Notes: a model not told the origin generated them from the sequence alone. Positions 12,151 through 24,181 are shown, counted from the stretch's first letter. The stretch: 64,000 nucleotides of DNA from Daucus carota subsp. sativus (GCF_001625215.2 NC_030382.2:35884610-35948609); one strand, 5' to 3'. Program-made: numbers and translations.

Positions 12151-12684
12151 CTTAGCAGACCTGCCTTGCTTAGTTGCTTTGCCAAAACTTCAAGCAAAAT
12201 ACTTTTACAATCCAGCAGTCCTTGGGAGAATCTTATATTAGCAGTATATGATGTTCTGGGATTATAAAAGTGTAAGTGTGTAATAATAAATGTTTAATGT
12301 TTAACCTATTCATTCCTTTACTTTTGATCAGGTTGATTTTTAAAGTAGTTTATATAGATAAAAGACAAACCGTCGGCTGCATATAGTTACGTAGGACTAA
12401 TAGAATATATAGACCAAATAATTGTATCTAGCTGCATTAAGCACTGGTAAAGAGAGGTCTAATTGGCTGCAAGTACAGATAATGTCTATTTCCATACATA
12501 TAGACTTCAGGTTTCATGATTCGATTCCAGTGCAACAACAATGTCTAAACATATATGCAGTATCTATGCCCTGATACTGATGTTTATTTTCATACATTTA
12601 AGCTAAGAGAATAGGCTTCCTTGATTAAACAAGGAGATTGCAAAGATTGAAAATGGGGTGTAGAATGTCAGATACACTGCAATG
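12151..12684. other. Intergenic spacer / UGT upstream region
   Basis: 534 bp between the start of one UGT and the stop of the next. It holds the presumed promoter near 12230. Nothing else was recognised. Confidence 0.6.
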
Positions 12685-14717
12685 CTAGAAATTATCGCCT
12701 AGCTTTGACTCTGAAGAACTTTTGTTTGGTGGCAAATTCTCGGTCAAGATGAACTCTGTCAAGTCATTGAGGGAATTAAAGGAGGAACCACCCTTAAGTA
12801 TGGAAACATTAATCATTTGCTTCAGTTTGATGGCTCTTTGCCTCATTTCATTCCCTTCTCTGCCTGTCATTAATCTTCTTATGGACCTCTCTATATTTTG
12901 TCTATCTAACACATCATCCAATTCCAATCCAACTTCCCATACGTACGTAAGGTATCTTGCAGTTACCTTCTGATCAAGAAATTGCGGACTGCATATCATG
13001 GGGACCCCTTCAGAAAGACTCTCCATGGTTGAATTCCAACCGCAATGGCTCCAAAACCCTCCTACTGCACTATGCGCTAAGATCTCCTTCTGAGGAGCCC
13101 ACTTCACTATCAAGCCTCTTTCTCCAATGATTTCTTTGAAATCTCTAGGCAGTACTTCAGTCCACTCTGAGCCACTGACTGAGCCAGGTCGAACCACCCA
13201 TAAGAATGGCTGGCCACTATTTGCCAGTCCCCAAAATGTCTCTGCTAACTCTTTTTCATCACTAACCGCCAGGCTCCCTCTACTTACGTATAGAACAGAT
13301 TTGGCTGCTTGATCATTCAGCCACGCAATGCAGCTGGTTTCTTCTTTTATGAAACTAGTGGACAAGGCTGGTGCCAATTTGGATAGAGGGCCTATTCGGA
13401 ATACAGGAACTTTGTAATGCTCCTGGAGTTGGAACAAAGATGATTCTTCAAGGCAATCTATGGTGTTTAAGATAATGGCTGAAAAGCTTTTCAGTTTGCT
13501 TGCAGTATCAAGGAACTGCAGTGTCTCGACCATGTTCTCTTTCGGTACTGGTAAATCCTTAAACCTGAGGGGGTTCAGCTGAGGTACTGGATCATGCAAC
13601 TTAGAATCTGTAAATCAAACGAATACACTTGTTCACAGAGTCCAATAGTAATGCTTTAGTGTAGATGTGTAACTAATTAGCTGTTTAAAAATAAATAGTG
13701 GAATTGGATAGAAAATAATCATAAAGTTAATGAGTTAAAGGGTGGAGCTTTTTGAGATTTGCATAATATTTTGTTAAAAGATGCCCAAAAAGTAATAATC
13801 TGCTCATAGCCGGAGAAAAAGCAGTATTAGAGTAATAATGCTGAGAACTGAATCTGGAGCTACCCTGTCATAAGTCACCTAAATTATCCATTATAGAGGC
13901 TACGAGTCTTCAAATTGAAGTTGAAAGAAAATTTATAAAAAAAAGGAAAAAAAACCCTGAAACAAGTTAAACTAAAAACTCAAAATGTGCATACTTGCAG
14001 ATTGATTTTGTTAAGTCTGTAATCTGTATTTGTAGAGTTGTAGAGAACAATACTATATATGTTAATAGTTTAACATATTTTGAATCAGATAGTTTCGTCC
14101 AAATATAGTTATCAGGTGAATAATTTGTTAGTTTTTGTTGGCCTGTGGTTTTATGTTGCCAATTGCGCAAGAAACAATTATGTGTTTGATATTGACAATC
14201 TACGGAACCATGCAGTAAATGCACGAGTAAGTTAATGCCATTTACCTTCAAAAGGAAAAGAACCTTGAGCTAGGAGGCGAGGAATTGTGACAAAAGTTTG
14301 ATCAAAGCTGGCACTGCTAGTCATGAGCACGAGTCTTGGAATTTTGATATGATCAGCAACCGTTGCTGCAAAGTACATGAGAGCATCATATATTATTCCA
14401 ACCACCTGATCACTATCCGCCGTCTGTTTCTGGAGTTCCAGGAACTCCTGCAGTGGTGCATGGCAGTCGCGATTAATATTCCCTACATCGTAAATACTAG
14501 GAGTAGCTGATGTCTCAGAGTAAGGTAAGGTATCTGGTAAGAGCAGGAAGCTGAAATGAGGATGGTTAGAAGGATTTGGAGGGTTGAATCGAGTGTGTGC
14601 TATAGTAATAGCAAAGCCCTTGGAGTGCAGGACATTACCAAGCTGAAGCATTGGGGTGGTATGGCCTTGGAGTGGAAATATTACCAGAACCAAACGTCCA
14701 GCACTTTGGTTTTCCAT
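12685..14717 (-). CDS. UDP-glycosyltransferase, UGT76-like, complete
   Basis: Exons 14246-14717 and 12685-13607 encode 464 residues, split by a 638-bp phase-1 intron. Catalytic His19 is in FPLQGHTTP, and the segment IIYDALMYFAATVADHIKIP carries the likely catalytic Asp. The PSPG box is at about 327-370 (WAPQKEI to FLDQ). SFGS reads SRGS at about 266-269. The C-terminus is about ten residues longer than in the neighbours and ends in a Ser-rich tail, SSSESKLGDNF, so the ancestral stop was probably lost. The MENQ start at 14717 is preferred over an upstream in-frame Met at 14756, because it aligns with paralogues and leaves about 54 bases to the TATA box. It is closest to the 17934-20116 gene. 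Confidence 0.93.
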
Positions 14718-14770
14718 CTTCTCTATGGTTAAAGTTGATAGTTTTGCATCCCACATTGCTTTGTAGAACC

Positions 14771-14780
14771 TTATATAAAG
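14771..14780 (-). promoter_or_regulatory. TATA box of the 12685-14717 UGT
   Basis: CTTTATATAA on the minus strand about 54 bases upstream of the ATG. The spacing is the same as in the 17934-20116 gene. Confidence 0.55.
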
Positions 14781-16414
14781 TTTTAGGGGTATAAAAAAAT
14801 TTCAGTTTTCTATTTTTCTAAAATTTTCCGGACCTTTCAAATTTAGAAAACTTCTGGAAACTTGATTTAGTACAACTAGTTGAGAAGCCGCGCGTTACCT
14901 CAATATTAATATTTGTATAATAAAATAATTTTATGGTTGTTTATAAAAAATATATTAATATTTCAAAATTAATATTTGTAGGATGAAATAAATTTTTTAT
15001 TATAAAAAATCTTCACTTATCGTTGCAGAAGAACATGCAGAGGGATTTTAGGTTAGTTTTTGAACCAATAATTTTTTGCTTCTAAATAATTACTATAACT
15101 GATCTTTCACCAGCATGGCTCATAATCTTTTTAGTGAGTTCGAATTTTTATAATACAATAAGCGATAATAATTTTTATATTAATAATATTATTATAATCA
15201 TATTGGACAAATTTATGAAGATTTCCTACTCATAATTAATTTGAGTCATTTTGAAGGTAAATATCATAACTTTATATGATATATAAAATTTCACTTGGCT
15301 AAGTTTACGACAAATTTTAAATTTTATATTATGAACTTGATTCACTTCATCTTAATAATATAATTTTTATTGACATTTAAAAATAGATTTTGTATACAAA
15401 TTGAACTTTATACAAAAATATTTATTAGATGTTTAACAGATACATAATTTGACTTTATAATACAATTTTGTTAAAATATATTATTTTTTTTATGTTTCAT
15501 CTATATTGTCCATTTTTTGTTGACTGTGATTTGTGATTGTGGACTCAAAGATTTTATTTGGATAACATCTTTTAACTGTTAAAAGATGTTTCATCTTTTT
15601 GTTGACTGTGATTTGTGATTGTGGATTCAAATAATGTTTTAAGTAATGTAATACAATAATACATAATGTTCTAATAATTAAGAACTTTATATGTTAAGTA
15701 TTACTTGGTAAATAATATTATTTCGAGACATTCTTAGAGTTGCTCTGAAATTGCTTTGGTTCACTTATTTCGCTCTAAATTAATAATTTCATTACGTGCA
15801 AAGAGTATTAACACGAATTTGGTTTGAAATTGTCTACAATTCATAACCATTATGTACAATGATGGTATGATGCAGTTGCTGCTTCTGAAAAGTGGTTGAG
15901 GTTTTGTTGAAAAGTTGATATGCTACATTGGGTTACTTATTAATTTGGTGAGCTCGTAATCATTCAAGTTACCGAGTCATGTCCATCTTGTTTGTCTATT
16001 TTCGAAAATTTGAGCATATTTCACGTGAAGCACCTTTCATCTGGTAATGTCAAAATTATACGATTTCTAGAACACAAAATTTACAAATTCTGAGAAACAT
16101 ATAAAAGAATTTTATCGGTTAATATTAAAAGTAATTATTATAATTTTTTTTCTAATAAAAAATTCATAAAAATATGTTATTTTTTTCACTGCAATCCAAT
16201 TTTCATCCACTAGTGTGAAAATTAGTAATAACTATTATAAATATTTTCCCAAACAAAAATATACATATACAATTGTCATCTCTGAGAGCATGTGAAATTG
16301 GATTGTTATATTGATTCCTGAGACAAGTTTGTGACTGATTATGTGTTTGCAGTTATGTCTGTTTTTCATATCAATTTTTTAGGTAAATAGACTAATATGG
16401 TCAAATTGTGTTAG
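14781..16414. other. AT-rich intergenic DNA with a perfect palindrome
   Basis: No coding signal was seen. At 15564-15590 there is a perfect 13-bp inverted repeat around one base (AACATCTTTTAAC-T-GTTAAAAGATGTT). It lies between two copies, about 80 bp apart, of a sequence containing TTGTTGACTGTGATTTGTGA (near 15518 and 15599). The rest is low-complexity AT-rich DNA. Confidence 0.6.
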
Positions 16415-17250
16415 CTTTATTGCAGCACCACTTGAAAGAACCTTATATAAGGTTTAGAACAACCTACAAACAGTTAAAACTTGGAGTCAGAAAGACAATG
16501 GGAGCACAGACGTCGACTTGAACCTCAAATTTCAAAATATGGACAACAACCATGTGCTGAAGTGACCACTTAACGCCAAGAAAAAAGTTGATGTCCTGAA
16601 AAATAATAGCGCGACGACAGTGATTAGACCCCCAAAAGATGGAAACAACCACACAAACTGTCTGCCATTATCAAGGAAAGTCACATCTGAAAGAGGACAA
16701 GTGCTCAAGTTCCATTTTGCTTCTTGAGTTGGCTTGATCCAGATACTATCTGTAAGGTTGCTTTCATTTGGTGAATGTTGGATTATGTTCTGTTCTTCTA
16801 ATCTGTTTTTCTGGCAAGAGTGAGTGCTAAGTTGCTCGGAGGTGGAAAGAATAAAGACAGTGTTACTATGAACCTGAACTTAAGAAGTATGATCCCTGTC
16901 AAAATTAGTACAAGTGTGAAGTAACCAACTCATCTAATAATATTTTGCATGGTAACCAGTGGCGGACGCAGACTAGAAGTATAAGGGGGGCCAAATATAT
17001 GTAATCAAAGATGAGGGGGCCATTTCCAGATTTTACAAATTACAACTGATCATATACAGACTATATAGTACTACTACTATGCTGCTGTAAGGAGACGTTA
17101 AGGACTTAGATGAGTTGGTTAATTAACATCGCGCTTCAAATAGAATTAATCTTTGTCAATATATACCACGTGAATTTCACTTGATAGTAAAACAGAACAA
17201 AACTTTCAGATTGGTAAAAATTCTAGGTCAAGAGGACCTCTGTCAGGACA
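16415..17250 (-). pseudogene. Orphan UGT spacer: promoter relic plus 3' end relic
   Basis: This stretch is a diverged copy of 20120-20590, the region that carries the promoter of the 17934-20116 UGT and the 3' end of the next, broken UGT. The TATA region is kept (16443-16451), but no UGT coding sequence follows to its left. At 17226-17249 the minus strand still reads the UGT C-terminal end LTEVLLT and stop, but no exon body lies next to it. Compared with 20.1-20.6 kb it lacks about 38 bp near 16680 and has about 400 bp extra at 16800-17212. It marks array members lost by deletion or unequal crossing-over. Confidence 0.7.
16968..17010 (+). mobile_element. Possible hAT (Tip100-like) transposon end
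   Basis: CAGTGGCGGACGCAGACTAG, followed by a G-rich run, resembles the CAGNGGCGGAGCCAG terminus common to Tip100-type hAT elements in plants. It lies inside the extra DNA that splits the orphan UGT spacer. No matching opposite end was found. Confidence 0.3.
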
Positions 17251-17933
17251 GAATATGATCTTCTGAATCAGAAACTATCCATTGATAATTGATTCTCGTA
17301 ATTAGTTACTACCAGGAGAAGGGTGTGCCTGCATCGAAATTTGAGTGCCCGACTTCTTTGCAAGTGAAGGGTATTCGTTAGGCTAAATCTTGCAGATAGA
17401 CTGGTTCTAATGAGTTTCTAGTCTGAGTTTATACACCAATGATATTACTTTTTTATGTAAGGGTGTTCAACACACTGGCATATCCAGGTATTTAAAAAAA
17501 AATACCTTCTAATGGTTCTAATGGGTATTGTTTCATCATTCTACATCTTACCAGATTATAGAAGTACCTTTACAAAATTTAAAAAAAAATATAAGTGTTT
17601 TTCCGAAAATTTGTTTGGTGCCTTCCAAGATTTGGATCCTAGATCGGTTCCTGATAAGAAGGACGCTGATATGTAAAAGCGGGTGTAGAGTGTGTAAAGT
17701 GGGTGTAGAGTGTGTAACCAACTCTTACAAAACTTAAGAAATGACAACTTTCTTCTTATTGATGTTATTATTCTTGAACATACATGAGTCTGTCGAGACT
17801 TACAAAAGAAGGTCCAGAACGTGTAAATATCTGTATCACAACTTTCTTCTTGTTATTAAGCAAGAGATGGAAATTTTCCACCTGACTGCAGTCCTGGGAC
17901 TTGTTAATGACCAGCTTTAACTCTGAATAACAT
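17251..17933. other. Intergenic, downstream of UGT
   Basis: No gene was seen. A short tandem repeat is at about 17679-17716 (two copies of about 19 bp, GGGTGTAGAGTGTGTAA). Confidence 0.6.
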
Positions 17934-20116
17934 TCAATTTTGGGGAATATTATTGGCCAAGAGGAACTCTGTCAACTCAATCAGTGAATTATAAGAAGAA
18001 CCTCCCTCATGTATAGAAACACTTGTCATTTGCTTCAACTCAGTTGCTCTCTCCCTCATTTCCGCGCCATTTTTGCCAACCATTAATGTTCGTATGCACC
18101 TCTCTATTCCCCCTCTCTCCAACTCACCATCCAGTTCCAGACCGACTTTCCATTCATGGGTGATGTATCTTGCAATCACCTTCTGGTCAAAAAACTGGGG
18201 AGAGCATATCATAGGGACTCCTTCAGAAAGACTCTCCATGGTTGAATTCCAGCCGCAATGGCTCCAAAACCCTCCTACTGCAGAATGTGTTAATACCTCC
18301 TTCTGAGGAGCCCACTTCACTATCAAGCCTCTTTCTCCAATGATTTCTTTGAAATCTTTTGGCAGTACTTCAGTCCACTCTGAGCCGCTAACTGAGCCAG
18401 GTCGAACCACCCATAAGAACGATTGGCCACTGTTTGCCAGTCCCCAAAATGTCTCTGTTAACTCTTTTGAATCACTCATTGACAGGCTCCCTTTGCTTAC
18501 ATAAAGAACAGAGTTAGCTGTTTGATTATCCAGCCATGCAATGCAGTTAGAGTCCTCTTTTAAGAAACTAGTGGATATGGCTGGTGCCAATTTCGATAGA
18601 GGGCCTACTTGGAACACGGGAACTTGATATTGCTGCTGAAGCTGCAACAAAGATGATTGCTCCAAGAAATCTACGGTGTTTAAGATAATGGCTGAAAATT
18701 TTTGGAAGTTGCTTGCGAGATCAATGAGCTTCTGCATCATGTCCATGTTTTCTCTGAGTACTGGTAGATCCTTAAACCTAAGGGGGTATTGCTGAGGTAC
18801 TATCTCATGCAACATGGAATCTGTAATTCAGATGAAATCCAATAGTAATTTTTAAAGTGCAAATATGTAACAAATTGTAGCGGAACCAAAGTCACTAGTA
18901 ATTTCGTCTTTTTTTCGGTTAATTACTAGTGATTTTTTAACAATTGTCCATGATATCGTTTAAATTGCATTCCATTCCTTCTACGTTCATTCACCCCAAC
19001 CAAACACAACATAAGGGTGATGCTTTATAAGATTTGCAAACTTTTTTATCCTGGGTAAAAGATGCTTAAAAGGTAATTATATGTCTAGTAAGGGAGGATC
19101 CATGAAATCTATTAATCATCTACTCAGAATCCTCATATTGTCCACTCCATCGGCCACAATTCTTCCCATATGATTCTGTTTTGGTTTGGCTTTTCCACAC
19201 ACGCAGGAAAGAATCCACTAGACCTGATAGTTCATTAGTTTAGCTTGTTTCTACATCAGTACTTCAACAATTACAACATCCTGACAGTCATTTACTTGGA
19301 AAAATAGTGAAACAGACACTGTAATTTTTGAGATTCTATGAAACCATACAATAGTACATGCCCTCGAATATATGAAAATCGAGTACTGTTTTTCCTCAAG
19401 AGAAATCCCTGAGATTCACGATGGGACATAGAAATCATGCATCCTGATGCAAATAGCTGGGGAACCTACTATTCAGGGATAAAAACTTCTTCAGATGCTG
19501 AATTAAGTTGCTTATATACTAATTAATTCTTAAAATTATTCCCCAAAGCTTATGGCATATTGGTAATCACCTCTTGAATCCTTTCCTAATTCCATTTGAA
19601 AAAGTTACGCAAATATAGAAATTGTTAGTTAAATCAATTATATTTACCTTGAAAAGGGAAGAAACCTTCTGCCATGAGACGAGGAATTGCAGCGAATGCT
19701 TGGTAAAAGGCAGCATTGCTGGTCATGAACACAAGTCTCGGAATTTTGATATGATCAGCAACAGTTGCTGCAAAGTACATAAGAGAATCAAATATAATTC
19801 CAACCACCTGACAATCCACCCTCTGTTCCTTGAGCTCCAATAACTCCTGCAGTGGTGCATGGCAGTCGCGATTAATAGCCTCAAAATCGTCAACACTGGG
19901 AGTTTGTGATGTATCAGAATAAGGTAAGTTGTCTGGTAAGAGTAAAAAGCTAAAATGAGGATGGTTAGAAGGATTCGGAGGATTGAACCTAGTGTGTGCT
20001 ATGGTGATGGCAAAGCCTTTGGAGTGAAGGACATCTCCGAGCTGAAGCACTGGAGTGGCATGGCCTTGTAGTGGATATATTACCAGAACCAAACGTCCAA
20101 GCCTCTGGTTTTCCAT
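17934..20116 (-). CDS. UDP-glycosyltransferase, UGT76-like, complete
   Basis: Exons 19648-20116 and 17934-18820 encode 451 residues. The phase-1 intron is the longest of the array at 827 bp. Exon 1 has YPLQGHATPVLQLG with catalytic His19 and IIFDSLMYFAATVADHIKIP with the likely Asp. The PSPG box is at about 326-369 (WAPQKEV to FFDQ, HCGWNS intact). SFGS reads SKGS at about 265-268. The MENQ start at 20116 aligns with paralogues; an in-frame Met five codons upstream (20131) is possible. A TATA box lies about 53 bases upstream. It is closest to the 12685-14717 gene and to the broken copy to its right, whose exon 1 shares the same short N-terminus. Confidence 0.93.
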
Positions 20117-20168
20117 CTTCTCTATGGTCAAATTGCTTAGCTTAATTGCAGCACCACTTCATACAACC

Positions 20169-20177
20169 TTATATAAG
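20169..20177 (-). promoter_or_regulatory. TATA box of the 17934-20116 UGT
   Basis: CTTATATAA on the minus strand, about 53 bases upstream of the ATG. The surrounding 300 bp are duplicated at 16415-16760. Confidence 0.55.
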
Positions 20178-20566
20178 CTTTAGAACAATCTACAAACAGT
20201 TAAAACTCGGAGTCAGAAAGACAATGGGAGCACAGACGTCGACTTGAACCTCAAATTTCAAAATATGGACCAAAACCATGTGCTGAAGTGAGCACTTAAC
20301 GCCAAGAAAAAAGTTGATGTCCTGAAAAATAATAGTGCGACGATAGTGATTAGACCCCCAAAAGATGGAAACAACCACACAAACTATCTGCCATTATCAA
20401 TGAAAGTTAAGAAAGCAAGAATGAAGATAAGTGGGAGGTATATGTCACATCTGAAAGAGGACAAGTGCTCAAGTGCCATTTTGCTTCTTGAGTTGGCTTG
20501 ATCAAGATACTCTGTAAGGTTACTTTCATTTGGTAAATGTTGAATTATGATTGGTAATAATTCTAG

Positions 20567-20675
20567 GTCAAGAGGACCTCTGTCAAGTCCACTTCGAGTG
20601 ATTAACTGAGCAGGTCGATCCACCCATAAGAAGCCTTGCTCATTGTTTGCCAATCCCCAAGCTGTCTCCATGAAA
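20567..20675 (-). pseudogene. Broken UGT, exon 2 relic
   Basis: The minus strand reads ETAWGLANNEQGFLWVDRP, matching the segment before the PSPG box in intact copies. It then jumps directly to the C-terminal end LTEVLLT and stop. About 480 bp, including the whole PSPG box, are missing, and the 5' part of exon 2 is replaced by the fold-back element starting at about 20672. It cannot make an active enzyme. It is probably the same gene as the exon 1 relic at 35723-36227, pulled apart by insertions. Confidence 0.75.
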
Positions 20676-21575
20676 AAGCTTTCAGACACATCATTATACT
20701 CTTAAAAGTTTTCATTCAGGTCACTGGCCGTTAAACTCCGTTAAAAATTTGACGGAAAGCTGACTAAGCAGTCGTGACTTGGCTTAAATAAATCCACCGT
20801 GGCATGTACAGTCAGCAGAATTGGCATTTTGGTCACTCAACTGAGTACAAACTTGCAATCGGGTCATTAAACTAAAAAAAACTTTCAATTAGGTCACTTA
20901 TCGTAATATCCGTTAAAAAATGAAAAAAAAAAAGAATTAAAAGTTATCATCTAGCACCTTTTTTTCTCTCCTAAAAATTTTGAAACATATTAACAAATTT
21001 TGAAAAATTTTGAAACTTATTAACAAACTTATTTTGAAATTTTTTTCTCTCCTAAACAATGAAAATGAAAATATTAAAGAGTTTTTCCAAATGGCATTAT
21101 AAGATATGTAAAACGATAAAAGACAAACAAAGATTAAGTGTTTGTGGGTGAAACTGCTGATTTTGTGTGTGTGTGTGTGTATTTGTTTCATTTGTTAATA
21201 AGTTTCGAAATTATTAAGAAAGAAAAGAAGGTGCTACATGATAGCTTTTAATTATTTCTTTTTTCATTTTTTAACGGATATTACGATAAGTGACCTAAAT
21301 GAAAGTTTTTTTGAGTTTGATGACCCGATTGCAAGTTTGTACTCAGTTGAGTGACCAAAATGCCGATTCTGCTGACTGTACATGCCACGGTGGATTTATT
21401 TAAGCCAAGTCACGACTGCTTAGTCAGCTTTCCGTCAAATTTTTAACAGAGTTTAACGGCCAGTGACCTGAATGAAAACTTTTAAGAGTATAATGATATG
21501 TTTGAAAGCTTTTTGAGTTGGATGATCCAATTGCAAGTTGGCGGTCAGTTGAGTGACCAAAACGCCATTTAACCC
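20672..21575. mobile_element. Fold-back / long-inverted-repeat element
   Basis: The left arm (about 20672-20970) and right arm (about 21217-21575) are inverted copies of about 300 bp, separated by a loop of about 250 bp that holds a (TG)8 run. The arms share CATTATACTCTTAAAAGTTT, GGCCGTTAAACTCCGTTAAA and AGGTCACTTATCGTAATATC. The right arm is about 55 bp longer and repeats at its tip a variant of the internal GGTCACTCAACTGA segment, so the left tip is truncated where it meets the UGT exon. No ORF is present, so it is non-autonomous. Arm length suggests a MULE-type MITE, but no clean target duplication was found. Confidence 0.75.
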
Positions 21576-21589
21576 GTTAAATTAAAAAG

Positions 21590-21735
21590 AAACATGAAGT
21601 TGTAATTACTGAAGTTGGAGCTTTTTAAGATTTGCAAATTTTTTCCTGGTCAAAAGATACTAAAAAGAAAATATCAATGTAAGGACAGAATGTTAGAGCT
21701 TCTACTGAGAACTGAATCTGAAACTAAAAATTAAC
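21590..21735 (-). pseudogene. UGT intron relic
   Basis: The plus-strand sequence around GGAGCTTTTTAAGATTTGCA and CTGAGAACTGAATCTG matches segments of the introns of the 12685-14717 gene (near 13745 and 13840) and, in part, the 17934-20116 gene. It shows that the broken UGT continued to the right of the fold-back element. Confidence 0.6.
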
Positions 21736-22749
21736 TCCTTCATGGCTTGGGTTCTGCTAAAACGCATGAATAGCTGTATAGTTCATAAAACACTTGACTT
21801 TCTCAATACCCAGAAAAAAACCTTGAACTAAGGATTGTAGGGGCTGTTCAAAAGAACATCCCTCCAAAAATAGGCGTATGCCACTATGAGTGACGAGCAC
21901 ACGGTATTCTTTAGTAAAAGGCGAAAGAATAGTTCGCTTTGTGCTCATCACATGGCTGCGTGAGTCTACACTGCCAGGGATATCACTTGATTATACTAGT
22001 GCAGAACTATTTGTTTCTTTGGTTTTGCGGTGTGGGTGTATTAACTCTTTTGGGATGTGCCACTCGCTCTGCACAGCATTCTACTTTGTGCACAAAAATT
22101 AGGTTGGGTTGAAATGAATTAGAGTTAAGCGGAACAAATGAACAAATCCTCGAAAACAAGAGTTGTTAACCTGGATGATGATATCAGAACCTTGTTTAGC
22201 TTGGCAAAAATGCAAAAAATGTCAAAAGAATGACAAAGAGCCTGTTTGGCTGAGCTTATGGCTTATGACTTAACGTGACTTATCAATGTCTATTTGGGTA
22301 TTTTTAACTTATGAATGACTTATAAGTTATTAAAAATATAATAATAAAAATAAAAGTGATTTATGAGTAACTTATGATTTGGGAGTAATTTTTATCAAAA
22401 AAAAAATTCAATAAAAATTTAGCCACTGAAAAAGTATTTCAAACTAACTTCTGACTTTAAGCCAATTTATGACTTATTTCTGACTTATTACACAAACAGA
22501 CATTTTTCAGCTTAAAGTCAGAGACGACTTAAAACCTAACATAAAGATGGTTGTTTGAATGAATGGCTCATCAGGTATTTGTTGTATTGTCAGAAGCAAG
22601 CCCTCCGTTGTAGAGAGGCCAGAAACAATCCTGGTCCAGCTCCTTATAATTGTTTTATGTTCTGCTATTTTTTACTTGCTATGATATGTTATTCTTTGTG
22701 CATATGAATACATGATATATATACTGCCTTTTTACTAACACTTGTTTCA
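21736..22749. other. Spacer with possible hAT-type MITE
   Basis: No gene was seen. At about 22239-22515, GCCTGTTTGGCTGAGCTTA at the left and the complement of TAAGCTGAAAAATGTCTGTTTG at the right form imperfect inverted ends around repeated ACTTATAAGT-like words, a pattern common in plant hAT MITEs. Confidence 0.4.
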
Positions 22750-22758
22750 TTCTTTTTT

Positions 22759-22845
22759 GGGAAATTATGAATGGTACCATTGTGTAATTGACTTTTACAA
22801 GTGGTACCACTTCGAGTTTTTGACTTACAAGTGGTACCATCGTGT
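22759..22845 (+). repeat. Left terminal inverted repeat of the MULE
   Basis: Begins GGGAAATTATGAATGGTACC and pairs with 35336-35422. The inner similarity continues weakly to a shared AAGCAAACGTTT. Confidence 0.9.
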
Positions 22846-23173
22846 TTAAATATTAAAGCTACGCAACCACTCCGTCGAGCAACCGTTAAGCAAACGTTTG
22901 TACAAGTGTATTAAATGGTGTATTAGCAGTTGAAAATAAATAAAAAATACGGCCTAAATACAGAGACACGTGTTGAGCAGCGGATAAAAAGAAAAGCCCC
23001 AAAAAAGAAACATTTTAAAGGGCAAAACCCTTCTTCTTCTTCTCAAATTGAACATAGGGTTTAAGTGGAGCGGAGCTGTGTGTGGTTTTTCATTGCGTGC
23101 ATCTTCCGACCTGATGTATGTTCTATTTTGAAGGGTTTGCAATGCAACTTCTCAATTTACTTTTAGGAAAGCA

Positions 23174-24181
23174 ATGGAGAGGCTGCAGAAGGAAGGGGGT
23201 GACAAAGTAATTGAGTGGCTTGGACAATTAGAGGATCCTTCAACTTGGAGCAAGCACAAATTTGACCCCAGTGTCTGCAATGATTCAAATACATCCAATT
23301 TTGTGGAGAGCTTCAACTCAACTCTGGGGATTGATATGTGTAGACCAGTCCTCACACTGCTTGAAGGTAAATTACTACTATCTTGTGGTATGCTTGTGAT
23401 ATGTTTTCACTACTAATGTTTGCTATATTTTCTCCGAGCAGGAATCAGGAGAGTGTGTGTGGTTAGGATGGCAACTAGAGCTGAAAGAGCAAGACTTTGG
23501 AAGGATGATGATCTATGTCCCAAGATTGGGAAGCTGCTCAAATCTATAAGCAAGGACATCATTACCTGCAAGGCTTTTATGTCTAGTCCTGGGGAATATG
23601 AGATTCATGAAGGTAAATCTCGGTTTCCATTGTCACTTAATAACAAGATATGTTCTTGTGGAGCATGGAAAATCTCTGGGATCCCTTGCAGGCATGCAAT
23701 CAGGGCAATGATTCATGCAAAGATTGATCCACAAAAGGTGGTTAGTGCTTGGTTTCATGTCAGCACTTACAAACAAATCTACAACTACAGTATTTCACCT
23801 ATTAATGATAAAGAACAGTGGTAAACCTGTGAGGACTTACCTGTTCTGAGTCCACCTACTATGAAGAGAGGTGTTGGAAGGCCATGCAGAAACAGGAGGA
23901 GAGAAGAGGGGGAAGATCAGAAAGGAAAGAGATCCAAGACTGTCAAATGCAAGAAGTGTGAATGTTATGGACACAATGCTAGGACCTGCAAGGGGGGGCT
24001 AACTGAGAAGCAAAAAAAGGAAATGCAGGTCACTGGAAAGCCTCTACTGATTCGAAATCCTAGGGTGAGGGATCAAAGTAATGCAGCTAAAACGGCAAAG
24101 GCATCAAAGGACACAGCAACTCAGGCATCGCAGACCAATACCACACACTGCACTCCTTCACAGTCTCAGTCACAGATTTAG
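23174..24181 (+). pseudogene. MULE transposase, C-terminal part only
   Basis: Exon 23174-23366, a 75-bp GT-AG intron and the exon from 23442 read the typical MURA C-terminal region: FVESFNSTLGIDMCRPVLTL, then a SWIM zinc finger, CSCGAWKISGIPCRHA. After a stop codon at 23822-23824 the same frame resumes with MKRGVGRPCRNRR and a CCHC knuckle, CKKCECYGHNARTC, and ends at 24181. The N-terminal DNA-binding part and the DDE catalytic core are absent, so no active transposase is expected. The Ser/Thr/Gln-rich end is usual for such proteins. A plant FAR1/FRS-type gene was considered, but the position between Mutator ends makes transposase the simpler reading. Confidence 0.85.

Noticed and set aside
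21757-22102. ORFs on both strands near 21.9 kb
   Set aside because: No family similarity. They overlap each other on opposite strands and lie in the decayed UGT intron region.
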